Source of the DNA: Olivibacter sp. XZL3
Lineage (GTDB): Bacteria > Bacteroidota > Bacteroidia > Sphingobacteriales > Sphingobacteriaceae
Assembly (NCBI RefSeq): GCF_004368405.1
Contig: NZ_SBJH01000059.1
Location: 1 to 64,000, forward strand
Length of the DNA stretch: 64,000 nt
Direction: 5' to 3'
The position numbers and the translations under genes are program-made. Positions 1-8,593 of the stretch are shown piece after piece. The first letter of the stretch is position 1, and the number at the start of each line of letters is the position of its first letter. Under the pieces are notes generated by a model. That model was given only the letters and a program-made list of their open reading frames with translations, was not told the origin of the DNA and ran no database searches.

Positions 1-895
1 CAAGAGAAATTAACAAAAATGTAAACGGCTCCGAAAAAATAGTGGCCTAGAAACTTGTAATTTATTAGAGTATATGAAAAGCAGAGGTGTAGAATTAACG
101 CTTTCCCACCGAAAGGCGAAAGGAGATTTTACTTATAATTTGCGATTAACCGGCAGCTATACTACCAACAAAGTAACTAATATAGACGATCCTTCCAACG
201 CACTCGATTATCAAATTCAACTCAATAGGCCCTTTCAATTCAGAACAGGTTATAGGTCATTGGGGTTATTCCAAAGTCAAGAAGAGGCTGACGCCTGGTA
301 TGGAGGATACCAGTTTGGACAAAAATCGTTGCCCGGGGATATACGCTACGAAGATGTCAACGGAGATGGGCAGATATCAAATATCGACGAGAGCATTTTG
401 TCGTACTACAATAGCACGCCGCGCATCATGTACGGATTCCACGGGAGCTTCCGATGGAAACATTTCGACTTCAATTTTCTCGTACAGGGAGCAGCACAGC
501 GTAATATCTTGTTAACCGAAACAGCGCGTGTTATGTTTTATAATGGTGGCTCCTCCAATTCCTTTGCCTATCTGTTAGACGCTTGGGCGCCTGATAATCC
601 AGCGGCACAATATCCACAGGCCTGGATTGACCAACGTGCCATGAACAACCGTAACTCAGATCTATGGTTGAAGAAGGCGGGCTATGCACGCTTAAAATCA
701 GTCGATATCGGCTATACCTTTTCAGCTGAGAAGCTAAAAAGTATGGGCTTACAACGCATAAAAGTTTTCGTATCCGGGTTTAATCTTTTCACCATAAGCC
801 AACTGAAAGAGTTCGATCCAGAGGTAGAAAATGCGAATGGTGATTACTATCCTCAACAGAGTTCTTTTAATGTTGGTGTTAACCTTACCTTATAA
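1..895 (+). CDS. susC: SusC-family TonB-dependent receptor, C-terminal part, apparently frameshifted
   Basis: This is the C-terminal part of a SusC-type outer-membrane beta-barrel that would import glycan fragments with SusD. The clear reading frame runs from about 59 to the stop at 893-895 and ends in a typical SusC terminus (FNVGVNLTL), with the common SGFNLFTIS and FDPE motifs just before. At the left edge, the frame starting at position 3 reads REINKNVNGSEKIVA and then meets TAG at 48-50. The next family-like residues (NLLEYMKSRGVELTLS) are in another frame. The gene therefore seems to carry a frameshift between 48 and 58, or the sequence has an error there. The first ATG in the downstream frame is at 74, but an initiation there would give only a fragment of the barrel. 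SusD follows directly. Confidence 0.8.
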
Positions 896-932
896 ATCCA
901 ATGTATCCGTTTACCATATTAAGTCTTATATT

Positions 933-2588
933 ATGAGTTACACACATAAAAACGTATTTCTTTTCTTTTCAATCGTTGCTCTTGTCGTAGCGGCGAGTTG
1001 TAAAAAGGACTTTTTAAATAGGCAAAATCCAGAAGCCATTAGCGCGGATGAGGTTTGGAATGATGCGGATCTTGTCGGTTTATATGTAAACAAAATTTAC
1101 AATGACCGCACCGAAGGCTGGGGGCAGCATTTCTATAATAATATTACAGATGAATCGCGTAGCACTTACCCGGGAAACGAGCCGAATCAATTGCTTATTG
1201 GACAATGGGATGATGTAAATAATCCAATGGACATTTGGGGCGCCGCTTATACCTCCATACGTCGGATGAATGAGTTTTTTTATCGGATGGAAACCTCCCC
1301 GCTTGCGGCCGAAATAAAAGAACAATTAAGTGGCGAAGTCTATTTTTTGAGGGCATTTATGTACTTCGATTTGGTAAAACGCTATGGTGGTGTGCCTGTA
1401 ATTGACCATTTTCAAGGCATAGATGAGGATCTGGAAGTGGCGAGAGCTACCACAGAAGAAACCTTCGTATTTATTTTGGCCGATCTAGACCGCGCCTATG
1501 AACGGCTACCGGATACAGCTCCTAAGTCTAAAGCATCAAAGGCCACTGTGCTCGCTTTGAAAGGTCGAGTGCTTTTGTATTGGGCCAGCCCTTTATTTAA
1601 TCCTGAAAATGAGCAAGAACGCTGGCAGCAGGCAGCTGAAGTTAACAAGCAGTTGATTGATTTGGGAGAATATTCCTTGTATGATAATTTAAATGATCTT
1701 TGGTTGAATACGTCGAATACCGAATCGATCTTTCAGATAGAATACAAATTGCCGGAGAAATATCATGATTGGGACGCTGTTGTTAAACCGCTTGTATTGG
1801 CTAATAATACCGCAGGATACGGGTCTATTTTGCAAAATTTAGTAGATGCCTTTCCCATGGTTAATGGCAAATCTATTCATGAAGAAGGTTCTGGTTATGA
1901 CGCTCAAAACCCTTATGTCGGACGCGATAAGCGATTCTATGCTTTCGTAGCTTACAATGGCGCAAAGATGAAGGGAACGACGAGTGGGCCACCACTAAAG
2001 GAAATAACATTAGAGATTTATCGCGGTGGTCGTGACTATGATCAAGACCCATCTACCATTATTTACAATACTACCACCGGTTACTATACGATAAAAGCAG
2101 TCAATCAAGAAAATACCATTTATAGAGGTGGCTTTGGTAGCGATCAGCCCTGGATTGAATTGCGTTATGCTGAAGTACTATTAAATTTTGCGGAAGCCCA
2201 GAACGAATACCTCTCAGCTCCTGATCCTACTATTTATGAAGTCTTGAATCTCATCAGACGCAGGGCTGGTATCACCCAGGATTTAGAAGTAGGAACCTTT
2301 ACAAAAGATCAGATGCGCACGATTATTCGGAATGAGCGATATGTTGAATTGTGCCTAGAGCATAAACGGTATTGGGACTTAAGGCGATGGAAATTAGCAA
2401 CCTCCATACTTAATGGTCAACGCGGAATGGGCGTTGTTATTACAAAAAACGATGACGGTAGCTTTTCTTACGACTATCAGCCGGTGGATCCGCAACCTAA
2501 TGTGTTTACCGAAAAAATGTACTATATGCCCATACCGAGGTCAGAACTAACAAAAAACCGTAAATTAGCTCAAAATGAAGGTTGGTAA
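933..2588 (+). CDS. susD: SusD/RagB-family glycan-binding lipoprotein
   Basis: Cell-surface lipoprotein that caps a SusC transporter and binds the incoming glycan. The start at 933 gives a lipoprotein signal ending in VVAASC with Cys23 as the lipidation site; an upstream in-frame ATG at 831 lies inside susC and would bury the signal. The 551-residue length is normal. SusD features include an N-terminal TPR-like helical region (FLRAFMYFDLVKRYGGVPV) and the C-terminal motif RNERYVELCLEHKRYWDLRRW. It sits 37 bp after susC and 44 bp before a fucosidase, so the three genes probably form one operon for a fucosylated glycan. Family assignment is secure; the ligand is inferred only from the fucosidase. 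Confidence 0.95.
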   Translation: MSYTHKNVFLFFSIVALVVAASCKKDFLNRQNPEAISADEVWNDADLVGLYVNKIYNDRTEGWGQHFYNNITDESRSTYPGNEPNQLLIGQWDDVNNPMDIWGAAYTSIRRMNEFFYRMETSPLAAEIKEQLSGEVYFLRAFMYFDLVKRYGGVPVIDHFQGIDEDLEVARATTEETFVFILADLDRAYERLPDTAPKSKASKATVLALKGRVLLYWASPLFNPENEQERWQQAAEVNKQLIDLGEYSLYDNLNDLWLNTSNTESIFQIEYKLPEKYHDWDAVVKPLVLANNTAGYGSILQNLVDAFPMVNGKSIHEEGSGYDAQNPYVGRDKRFYAFVAYNGAKMKGTTSGPPLKEITLEIYRGGRDYDQDPSTIIYNTTTGYYTIKAVNQENTIYRGGFGSDQPWIELRYAEVLLNFAEAQNEYLSAPDPTIYEVLNLIRRRAGITQDLEVGTFTKDQMRTIIRNERYVELCLEHKRYWDLRRWKLATSILNGQRGMGVVITKNDDGSFSYDYQPVDPQPNVFTEKMYYMPIPRSELTKNRKLAQNEGW

Positions 2589-2632
2589 AAGTAACTTCCA
2601 ATAAGATACCCTGATTAAAAATAAGTCGTCAA

Positions 2633-4018
2633 ATGAAGAGAACAATTCAATATCTGCTTTTTAGCATCGTCATACTCACTCAATCCCTACAAGCTCAGCA
2701 GTACCAGCCTACTTGGGAATCGATCGATCAGCGTGCCGTGCCGCAATGGTGGCAGGACGCCAAATTTGGGATTTTTATCCATTGGGGTCCTTATTCGGTG
2801 CCGGCATACGCGCCCATAAAAGAAGTGGAAGGTATTTATGAGAAATATGCAGAGCACTACGAAAATCGCTTGAAAAGTAACAACAAACTTTTCGTCGATT
2901 ACCACAATAGAACCTATGGGCCGAACTTTACTTATCAGGATTTTGCACCACTTTTTAAAGCAGAACATTTCAATCCCGACCAATGGGCCGAGTTATTTAA
3001 AAAGGCAGGCGCTAAATATGTGGTGTTAACATCAAAGCACCACGACGGATTCTGCCTGTGGCCCAGTAAATTCAGTCCGAATTGGAACAGCGTCGACATT
3101 GGTGCCCACCGCGATTTGGCAGGCGATCTAACGAAAGCCGTCCGAAAATCCGGGTTACGCATGGGCTTTTACTACTCCCTGCTTGAATGGAGCCATCCAC
3201 TTTACCAAAAGGAAAGCATCGGGGAGTGGGTCGACCGGCATATGATTCCACAGATGCAAGAACTTGTGCAGGCCTATCAACCCGAGCTTATCTTTGCCGA
3301 TGGCGAGTGGGATTATCCCAGCGAAACGCTCAAGAGCACTGCCTTTTTGTCGTGGCTCTATAACGAATCACCGGTAAGCAAAACGGTGGTGGTCAATGAC
3401 CGTTGGGGCAAGGAAACCCGCAGCAAGCATGGCGGGTATTATACGACCGAGTACGACTTAGTACACGATCAAGAGGGAATTGGCGACCAAGCTTCACATC
3501 CTTGGGAAGAGAGTCGCGGTATTGGCACCTCTTATGGATACAACCGTTTCGAAACTACCGAAGATTATTTCACTTCCAAGCAGCTTATTGATCTGTTGAT
3601 AGAGAAAGTAAGCAATGGCGGCAATTTATTGCTCAACGTTGGCCCTACGGCCGATGGGATGATTCCCGTTATCATGCAGGAGCGTCTACTCGATATGGGG
3701 CAATGGTTAGCCGTAAACGGCGAAGCTATCTATGGTACACAGGCCTGGGCTTCGCGCCCGAAAAACAGCCAGGAAACGCATCTCTACTTCACCGCAAAAG
3801 GCAAAGATCTGTATCTGATCTGCACGGAATGGAAAGCCGGATCCATCCGTCTTCCGTTGCCCAAAAAGCCGGGTCAGGTAAGTTTGTTGGGTTATCAGGG
3901 CACCATTCAGTCGAGTTACAATAAGCGGCAAGTCACCATCAAAACGCCCGCGTTCGATCCCAATAATGGATTGTGTCAATACGCTTGGGTGTATAAATTA
4001 GAAGGCGTGCTGGAATAA
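2633..4018 (+). CDS. GH29 alpha-L-fucosidase, secreted
   Basis: Glycoside hydrolase family 29 enzyme that would release terminal alpha-L-fucose by a retaining mechanism. A signal peptide of about 21 residues ends in LQAQ, indicating export to the periplasm. GH29 hallmarks are the FGIFIHWGPYSVPA strand near residues 44-58, SKHHDGFCLW near 135 and the nucleophile loop IFADGEWD, with Asp223 the expected nucleophile. A conserved GGNLLLNVGPTADG segment lies near 325. The 461-residue length fits a single-domain GH29 with a small C-terminal beta domain. It is the last gene of the SusC-SusD operon and the best clue to substrate. The acid/base residue cannot be fixed by eye, as it varies in this family. 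Confidence 0.93.
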   Translation: MKRTIQYLLFSIVILTQSLQAQQYQPTWESIDQRAVPQWWQDAKFGIFIHWGPYSVPAYAPIKEVEGIYEKYAEHYENRLKSNNKLFVDYHNRTYGPNFTYQDFAPLFKAEHFNPDQWAELFKKAGAKYVVLTSKHHDGFCLWPSKFSPNWNSVDIGAHRDLAGDLTKAVRKSGLRMGFYYSLLEWSHPLYQKESIGEWVDRHMIPQMQELVQAYQPELIFADGEWDYPSETLKSTAFLSWLYNESPVSKTVVVNDRWGKETRSKHGGYYTTEYDLVHDQEGIGDQASHPWEESRGIGTSYGYNRFETTEDYFTSKQLIDLLIEKVSNGGNLLLNVGPTADGMIPVIMQERLLDMGQWLAVNGEAIYGTQAWASRPKNSQETHLYFTAKGKDLYLICTEWKAGSIRLPLPKKPGQVSLLGYQGTIQSSYNKRQVTIKTPAFDPNNGLCQYAWVYKLEGVLE

Positions 4019-4170
4019 GCAACCGGTTTCCCACTTGTGCCAATTTGTGATCACATCGGCTGTTTAAATACCTGCTGTTTAGTGCTTATCTCGTTTTTTT
4101 TACAAACACGCGTGATAAAGGGTTCATTTTATGGTGAGAAGTTGTGTATACAAGCGACGTATAATCCTTT

Positions 4171-4178
4171 TAAGTTTG
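4171..4178 (+). promoter_or_regulatory. possible -7 element before the small lipoprotein gene
   Basis: TAAGTTTG matches the Bacteroidota -7 consensus TAnnTTTG and lies 63 bp before the start at 4242. The nearest TTG (4142-4144) is 26 nt upstream, further than the usual 19-21, so the -33 element is weak or absent. Confidence 0.35.
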
Positions 4179-4241
4179 TATCGCAACATGGATATCGTTG
4201 CGACGTTTACTAAACTTATTTTTACATTTTAAATCAACCCG

Positions 4242-4568
4242 ATGAAATTAAAAGTTTTACTTTTTTTAGCATGCGTCAGCTTGTTTGGCTGTACAAAAGA
4301 GACGCCTCCACTTATGCCCGTAGAAATCACCATTGTCAGTAAAAGCGGGATCTTGGAGATACACTATATGCCTAATAAGATTGATACCTTGACGAAGAAA
4401 CAGGGTTCAACCACACTCCAGGTAGTGGATGGCGACGTCATAACGATTAAGCGGATTTGCCCAGATGGCGGGGCGCTTGAATACAATGTCAAAACGCCTA
4501 CATCCAGTTACCTTTCCATTCTTATGAAGGATGGGGATACGAATCGACACCTTATTCCAAAATATTAA
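4242..4568 (+). CDS. small lipoprotein of unknown function
   Basis: A 108-residue predicted lipoprotein. The signal segment MKLKVLLFLACVSLFGC has a clear lipobox with Cys17. The mature part is short and predicted to be mostly beta-strand (VEITIVSKSGILEIHYM, TTLQVVDGDVITIKR), and contains one further Cys (RICPDGG). No family is recognised. The gene stands alone, 223 bp after the fucosidase, with a strong terminator just downstream, so it is probably a single-gene unit. It most likely sits in the outer or inner membrane facing the periplasm or surface. Function unknown. Confidence 0.75.
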   Translation: MKLKVLLFLACVSLFGCTKETPPLMPVEITIVSKSGILEIHYMPNKIDTLTKKQGSTTLQVVDGDVITIKRICPDGGALEYNVKTPTSSYLSILMKDGDTNRHLIPKY

Positions 4569-4630
4569 AGCTTTGTCTTTAATTTGAAGTCTGGCGACGA
4601 AGCCGGTATAAACCCTATATTAAACGCAAT

Positions 4631-4665
4631 AAAAAGGCATGACGGCAAGAAGCCGTTGTGCCTTT
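4631..4665 (+). terminator. strong intrinsic terminator hairpin
   Basis: The arms AAAGGCA-tg-ACGGC (4633-4646) and GCCGT-tg-TGCCTTT (4652-4665) pair around an AAGAA loop, with two G-T/T-G type mismatches between the stem segments. A runs before and T runs after, so it could act in both directions. It ends the small lipoprotein gene. Confidence 0.78.
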
Positions 4666-4708
4666 CCTGTTAATAAAAGCGCCTGATTTTAATAATGTGG
4701 ATGTTTTT

Positions 4709-4739
4709 TTTGTTAAGTGCTTGATAATTTGTATTTTAG
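4709..4739 (+). promoter_or_regulatory. Bacteroidota-type promoter for the small membrane protein gene
   Basis: TTTG (4709-4712), 19 nt, then TATTTTAG (4732-4739), one mismatch from TAnnTTTG. Transcription would begin close to 4745, after the upstream ATG at 4740, which supports the ATG at 4773 as the true start of the next gene. Confidence 0.5.
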
Positions 4740-4772
4740 TTGCGTTTTATAGTTTTACCCAAACGCCTATTT

Positions 4773-5048
4773 ATGATAAAACCGCTACGTTTCAAATTCA
4801 AGTTCCTTTTCCAAGAAAAACTGATCTCCGTGATCATCGCGTTTTGGTTGCTGATTGTAATATTGGCGCTGATAACATCGGTAAGGGAGGGGCTTTCGCT
4901 TGCCGCTGCAGCCATGTTGCTGGGAGCGGTTTTTAATATATTATTTCTCCTTCATACGATGCGGACCCGTCGGAAGTTCCACCGGTCACTCCAAAAAGTC
5001 GATGGAAAATACCTGCCGCCGCCCGCTAAAGAAGGCTGGGAAGATTAA
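4773..5048 (+). CDS. small two-span membrane protein, unknown function
   Basis: A 91-residue protein beginning MIKPLRFKFKFLFQEK, with two hydrophobic helices (about residues 17-37 and 42-61) and a basic segment RTRRKFHR before a short soluble tail. An in-frame ATG at 4740 would add 11 residues, but it lies on the predicted promoter, so the start at 4773 is preferred. It resembles the small uncharacterised inner-membrane proteins common in Bacteroidota; no family is recognised. It lies alone between two terminators. Function unknown. Confidence 0.6.
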   Translation: MIKPLRFKFKFLFQEKLISVIIAFWLLIVILALITSVREGLSLAAAAMLLGAVFNILFLLHTMRTRRKFHRSLQKVDGKYLPPPAKEGWED

Positions 5049-5110
5049 TGGAGCGGGGCTAATTGACTTTTCCGTATGCGCTGCTTTAGTGGCTATTTTC
5101 ATCGTGTGGC

Positions 5111-5149
5111 GAAAAAAGTAAAAACTGCCCCAAAGTGCTTTGAGGCAGT
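5111..5149 (-). terminator. intrinsic terminator for the minus-strand glycosidase-like gene
   Basis: ACTGCC-c-CAAAG (5124-5135) pairs with CTTTG-a-GGCAGT (5138-5149). Read on the minus strand the hairpin is followed by a T-rich run (complement of 5111-5123), so it terminates the minus-strand gene whose stop lies about 100 bp upstream at 5248. Confidence 0.72.
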
Positions 5150-5247
5150 CGAAGCTATTGTACTGATGTTGACAAGAAACATTCGCTAAATAATAGTCAT
5201 CAAGAGATGATCCAACTGCTTTTTAATCGAATAGAGCAGTTATCCGG

Positions 5248-6285
5248 TTATCTTAATATAGCATGTTCGAGCGCCCAAAGTTTAGGCTCTACACTATTGC
5301 CCAGCATGCTCCATCTATACAGGCCATAGTGCGATTCAATATTGTTGAAAACCGGTTGGTCCAACAGCTCATAAATAACTGCAGCTGCCACACCGGGGTT
5401 GTTTCTACATTTTTGAATGAAAGTGTTGAGGAAATCCCGTTGCTTTAAATCCGATTCCTTACCGTCCGCATTTCTGATATTAAATTCCGTAAACCATATC
5501 TGCTTGGTGAACATCTCGGTCAGCAATTTGGTGATGTCCGGAATGTCATAATGTTTGGCTGCTGTTTCCTCCATATCATCATACCAGTGATAGGCAATGA
5601 TGTCGAACTCCACACCGTAATTTTCAAGCATAAATAAATAGCCATAATGCAGCCACGTGGTATTTACCATTGTCTTGGCCGCGTTGTCTACGGCCCGAAT
5701 GCCCTCTATTATGCCACGCAGGTTAGCGGCAATAACGGCGAATTTTTTTGCGTCGTAATGCTCTTCTGAAGTTCCGACGCTGTCGGGGAGAATACAGTCG
5801 ATATCCAATTCATTACCCACATTGTAATAATCGAAATAATCCTTATAAGTCGTAGCAAAATTAATCCCTCGGCGGTAGCCGCTTTCCCGGGCTTCTTGCT
5901 CCGTCTCTTCAAAGGTTAAGTCGTCAATTGGCAGCATCGGTAAAAGAATAATCCCTGCCGAGTCGGCCAATCGGTACAGTTCCAAAAAGTTGTCATGCAT
6001 TTTCATGTATCCCGTAGAGGGATCGACTGTCACATCAATACGGTAGATTTTCATTCCTAGGTTGGCTATTAGCTCGATCTGTTTCGCAGGGGTTAGTGCG
6101 AGATACGCTTCCTGATTGAGGGGATGTCCATTCACGCCCAACATTAACGCTGATTCCACCTTTGTTGTATCTTTGGGCAATTCAACAATGATTTCTTTTT
6201 CCGGGTTTTGCACCGAATCTTTTGAGCACGCCACTATGGCGCCTAACAAAGTAAGCATGTAGATGCTGTTTCGTTTTGTTTTCAT
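5248..6285 (-). CDS. TIM-barrel glycoside-hydrolase-like lipoprotein (clan GH-A type)
   Basis: A 345-residue predicted lipoprotein (LTLLGAIVAC, Cys20). The body looks like a clan GH-A (beta/alpha)8 barrel: a strand with RIDV near 82, a YYNVGNELD motif with Glu159 in the acid/base position at the end of strand 4, AYHWYDD near 231 and IWFTEFNIRN with Glu267 in the nucleophile position at strand 7. This spacing is typical of GH5/GH39-like retaining enzymes, but I cannot name a family. It has its own terminator and is transcribed away from the small membrane protein. It probably acts on glycans at the cell envelope; the substrate is unknown. Confidence 0.72.
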   Translation of the reverse strand: MKTKRNSIYMLTLLGAIVACSKDSVQNPEKEIIVELPKDTTKVESALMLGVNGHPLNQEAYLALTPAKQIELIANLGMKIYRIDVTVDPSTGYMKMHDNFLELYRLADSAGIILLPMLPIDDLTFEETEQEARESGYRRGINFATTYKDYFDYYNVGNELDIDCILPDSVGTSEEHYDAKKFAVIAANLRGIIEGIRAVDNAAKTMVNTTWLHYGYLFMLENYGVEFDIIAYHWYDDMEETAAKHYDIPDITKLLTEMFTKQIWFTEFNIRNADGKESDLKQRDFLNTFIQKCRNNPGVAAAVIYELLDQPVFNNIESHYGLYRWSMLGNSVEPKLWALEHAILR

Positions 6286-6746
6286 AGGTTTACATAATAA
6301 AGGAATGTTGAGGGCCAGCTTTTAGGAAGCGGATAATAGGCATGGTTCGTATGTTCAAAAAAACAGCGTAACCCTCGTTATGATGAAAACGGAGATGTGT
6401 GACTTTTTGTTTTATTAATGGGAATTTTTGTGAACAAAATCGTGTTATTCTGTGTAGAAGTAGCCTCTCCGCTTTTCTCGCTCTGGAGTATTCATCATGT
6501 ACGTACTTACCGATGGCACAGGGTTATTTCCGTAGGCATGGTAGGTTGCATAAAAAACGAAATAGCTGTTGCAAAAGTCAAAACAAAAAATTAAGTTTGT
6601 TATTACCTAACAAGATGTAAGATAAACCAATGAGGGGCTAACAAGCACAACAATTTTGCGGACTGTGGGGGTATTTTGAGGTGGAAGTATTTACCTCGTT
6701 TATAGCTAACTATTTTATTAAACTTTTATCAAACAGAACCAAACAC
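6286..6746. other. non-coding stretch of about 460 bp
   Basis: This interval lies between the divergent glycosidase-like gene and the small membrane protein gene. It holds one clear promoter for the plus strand (6569-6599) and no convincing promoter for the minus strand. A 73-codon open frame at 6399-6620 is compositionally unlike a gene (many Cys, Lys and Ser, no upstream signals) and is not called. Confidence 0.5.
6569..6599 (+). promoter_or_regulatory. Bacteroidota-type promoter
   Basis: TTG (6569-6571), 20 nt, then a full-consensus TAAGTTTG (6592-6599). It would drive the small membrane protein at 6747 with a leader of about 140 nt. Confidence 0.55.
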
Positions 6747-6938
6747 ATGACTACGCTCGTTTTTTTATCCGTACTTTTATTCGTCGCTCTTTGGGCATGG
6801 CTAGCATTCGAATATAGCCGCGCTATACCTTTAACGGCAGAAGAAGAAATAGAACAAGAAAACTGGATGGCTATGCCTCCTGCATCCTTTGAGAGTTCCT
6901 CTGTCGATTCCAGTAATTTAAAGACTGTAAATAAATAG
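6747..6938 (+). CDS. small single-span membrane protein, unknown function
   Basis: A 63-residue protein with one N-terminal hydrophobic helix (about residues 3-20) followed by an acidic tail (TAEEEIEQENW) that would be soluble. The start at 6747 is preferred to an in-frame ATG at 6681, because it puts the helix at the N terminus. It converges with the WecA-like gene, with only 3 bp between the two stop codons. No family is recognised. A real gene is plausible because a good promoter precedes it, but the size makes this uncertain. Confidence 0.5.
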   Translation: MTTLVFLSVLLFVALWAWLAFEYSRAIPLTAEEEIEQENWMAMPPASFESSSVDSSNLKTVNK

Positions 6939-6941
6939 TGT

Positions 6942-8279
6942 TTAATTCTTGCTTTTTTCCAAATTTTCCAACACTTCCTGCGTGAAACGTTTGGCGGCTT
7001 CAATTTCCTTTGGATGGTGAAGTTGTTCCTTGGTTGCTAGCACACGCACCTCGGCTAAACTCGAATCAATGGAAGTGTTGTTTACTTTTTCGAGATCGGA
7101 ACTGAGTCTTCTAGAGCTTTTAACCGCGATGGCACGAGCACGCTGAATAACATGGATTCTGTTTACATTTCTTACCTCGTATATCCATAACATCATATTG
7201 AAGAATACAGTAGCTAATAAGATCAGCATCATCAATTCGGCGGTTTGCATTTGATGTTGGATAGAGAGGGCTAAAGAAACGATCATGATGTTGGCGGTCA
7301 CTATAATACCGGAAGCCTGCAAATGCGTTAATCCTAGGTCGAGTAATCGGTGATGCAGGTGGTTTCGGTCGGCCATAAAAGGCGATTTGCCTCTTAGTAC
7401 TCGGAGGGTAAAAACACGGAATGTGTCAAATATCGGCATGATCAATAACGCAATTGCCACTGCGGGCGCGGCGTGAACCCAAGGAGCCGGATTTGTTACG
7501 GCATCGAATTTATAAATCTCCACAAACCGGATTGTTAAGATGGCTACAATGAAACCGATAGAATAAGCTCCGGCATCGCCCATAAATATCCGTGCTCGTT
7601 TTCGCATATTATATTTTAAAAAGCCCAGAATGGCGCCTGCCAGACTAAAACTGAGAATGCACAATCCCTGTTCGTCTACAAAATAGAACAATGCTCCATA
7701 AATTAAGCTCACAAACAGTGAAATTGACCCCAATAAGCCGTTAATTCCGTCAATCAAATTGAAGGCATTGATGATAAACACTACAACGAAGCTGGTGAAG
7801 GTGTAACTTAATATTGGGCCAATTTCGTGGATACCCATTACGCCGTAAAAATTAGTAAAGCGGATATCGGCGAAATAGACTACAATAAAAGCCGTAATGA
7901 ACTGAGCAACAAATTTCTTATAGGGATCGAGTGCTACCAAGTCATCCTTCAGACCGATCGTGAATATAATAATGCCGGCAGCAAATATAAAATTCGCTTT
8001 CGGCAACATGTTGTCATTAACGAACAGGCAGCTGATTAATGCGAAAGCGCTAAATACGGCAACACCGCCTAAATTAGGTACCGAATGTTTATGTATCTTC
8101 CTTGATTCCAGAGAAGGGTCATCCACTAACCGTTTGGAATAAGCGATTTTTATAATAGCCGGAATCGCGATTAAGGCAGTCAGGAATGCAAGAGAAAAAG
8201 GAAGTAGTGATGTTAGCATACAAATCGCTTTAGTTAACCATTCAATACCAAAGGTAAGTGAATTTATATATTCTACCAA
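6942..8279 (-). CDS. WecA/MraY-family undecaprenyl-phosphate sugar-1-phosphate transferase
   Basis: Polytopic inner-membrane enzyme that transfers a HexNAc-1-phosphate from a UDP-sugar to undecaprenyl phosphate, starting a repeat unit. Family motifs are present in order: RKIHKHSVPNLGGVAVF near residues 60-76, GLKDDLVALDPYKKF with the Asp-rich site near 110, NAFNLIDGINGLLGS near 171, FMGDAGAYSIGF near 232 and the cytoplasmic HLHHRLLDLG motif near 308. About ten membrane helices can be seen. At 445 residues it is longer than typical WecA; the extra length is a charged C-terminal tail after residue 370. It is one of three initiating transferases in the window and lies on the minus strand beside the RemB/Wzi-like gene. 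The sugar specificity cannot be told from sequence. Confidence 0.92.
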   Translation of the reverse strand: MVEYINSLTFGIEWLTKAICMLTSLLPFSLAFLTALIAIPAIIKIAYSKRLVDDPSLESRKIHKHSVPNLGGVAVFSAFALISCLFVNDNMLPKANFIFAAGIIIFTIGLKDDLVALDPYKKFVAQFITAFIVVYFADIRFTNFYGVMGIHEIGPILSYTFTSFVVVFIINAFNLIDGINGLLGSISLFVSLIYGALFYFVDEQGLCILSFSLAGAILGFLKYNMRKRARIFMGDAGAYSIGFIVAILTIRFVEIYKFDAVTNPAPWVHAAPAVAIALLIMPIFDTFRVFTLRVLRGKSPFMADRNHLHHRLLDLGLTHLQASGIIVTANIMIVSLALSIQHQMQTAELMMLILLATVFFNMMLWIYEVRNVNRIHVIQRARAIAVKSSRRLSSDLEKVNNTSIDSSLAEVRVLATKEQLHHPKEIEAAKRFTQEVLENLEKSKN

Positions 8280-8593
8280 AGATAGAAGATGAAATCAATA
8301 ATGCTCTTATTAAATAAATTGCCTAATATGCAATATATTCTGTGAACCATGATTTAGTATATTGGAGCGCACCATCCATAAAAAGCTGGCCCCAATATGT
8401 ATTTTAACCACTACGCAGAAAACACGAATTAGTTTTTAAAGTCATTTTGTCAAAGATATCTGTAAATAAAAGGTTTACTAATAACGGCCTTTCAAGTTGT
8501 TTTGCTACAACAATGCTGCCAAATTAGTCAATAAAATTCATTTTCTTGCAATGGCAGCAATAAAATAAAACTGGTTGACCTTATTGCAATGGC
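8280..8593. other. non-coding stretch between two minus-strand genes
   Basis: About 314 bp, AT-rich. It contains a minus-strand -7 match (8451-8458) and a short repeated TTGCAATGG at about 8547 and 8582. No good terminator or small gene was seen. Confidence 0.45.
8451..8458 (-). promoter_or_regulatory. possible -7 element for the WecA-like gene
   Basis: CAAAGATA on the plus strand reads TATCTTTG on the minus strand, a full match to TAnnTTTG. No TTG lies at the right spacing upstream. The leader would be about 170 nt. Confidence 0.35.

Noticed and set aside
6399-6620. 73-codon frame in the intergenic region
   Set aside because: No promoter or ribosome-site support, Cys- and Lys-rich composition and no domain; the region looks non-coding.
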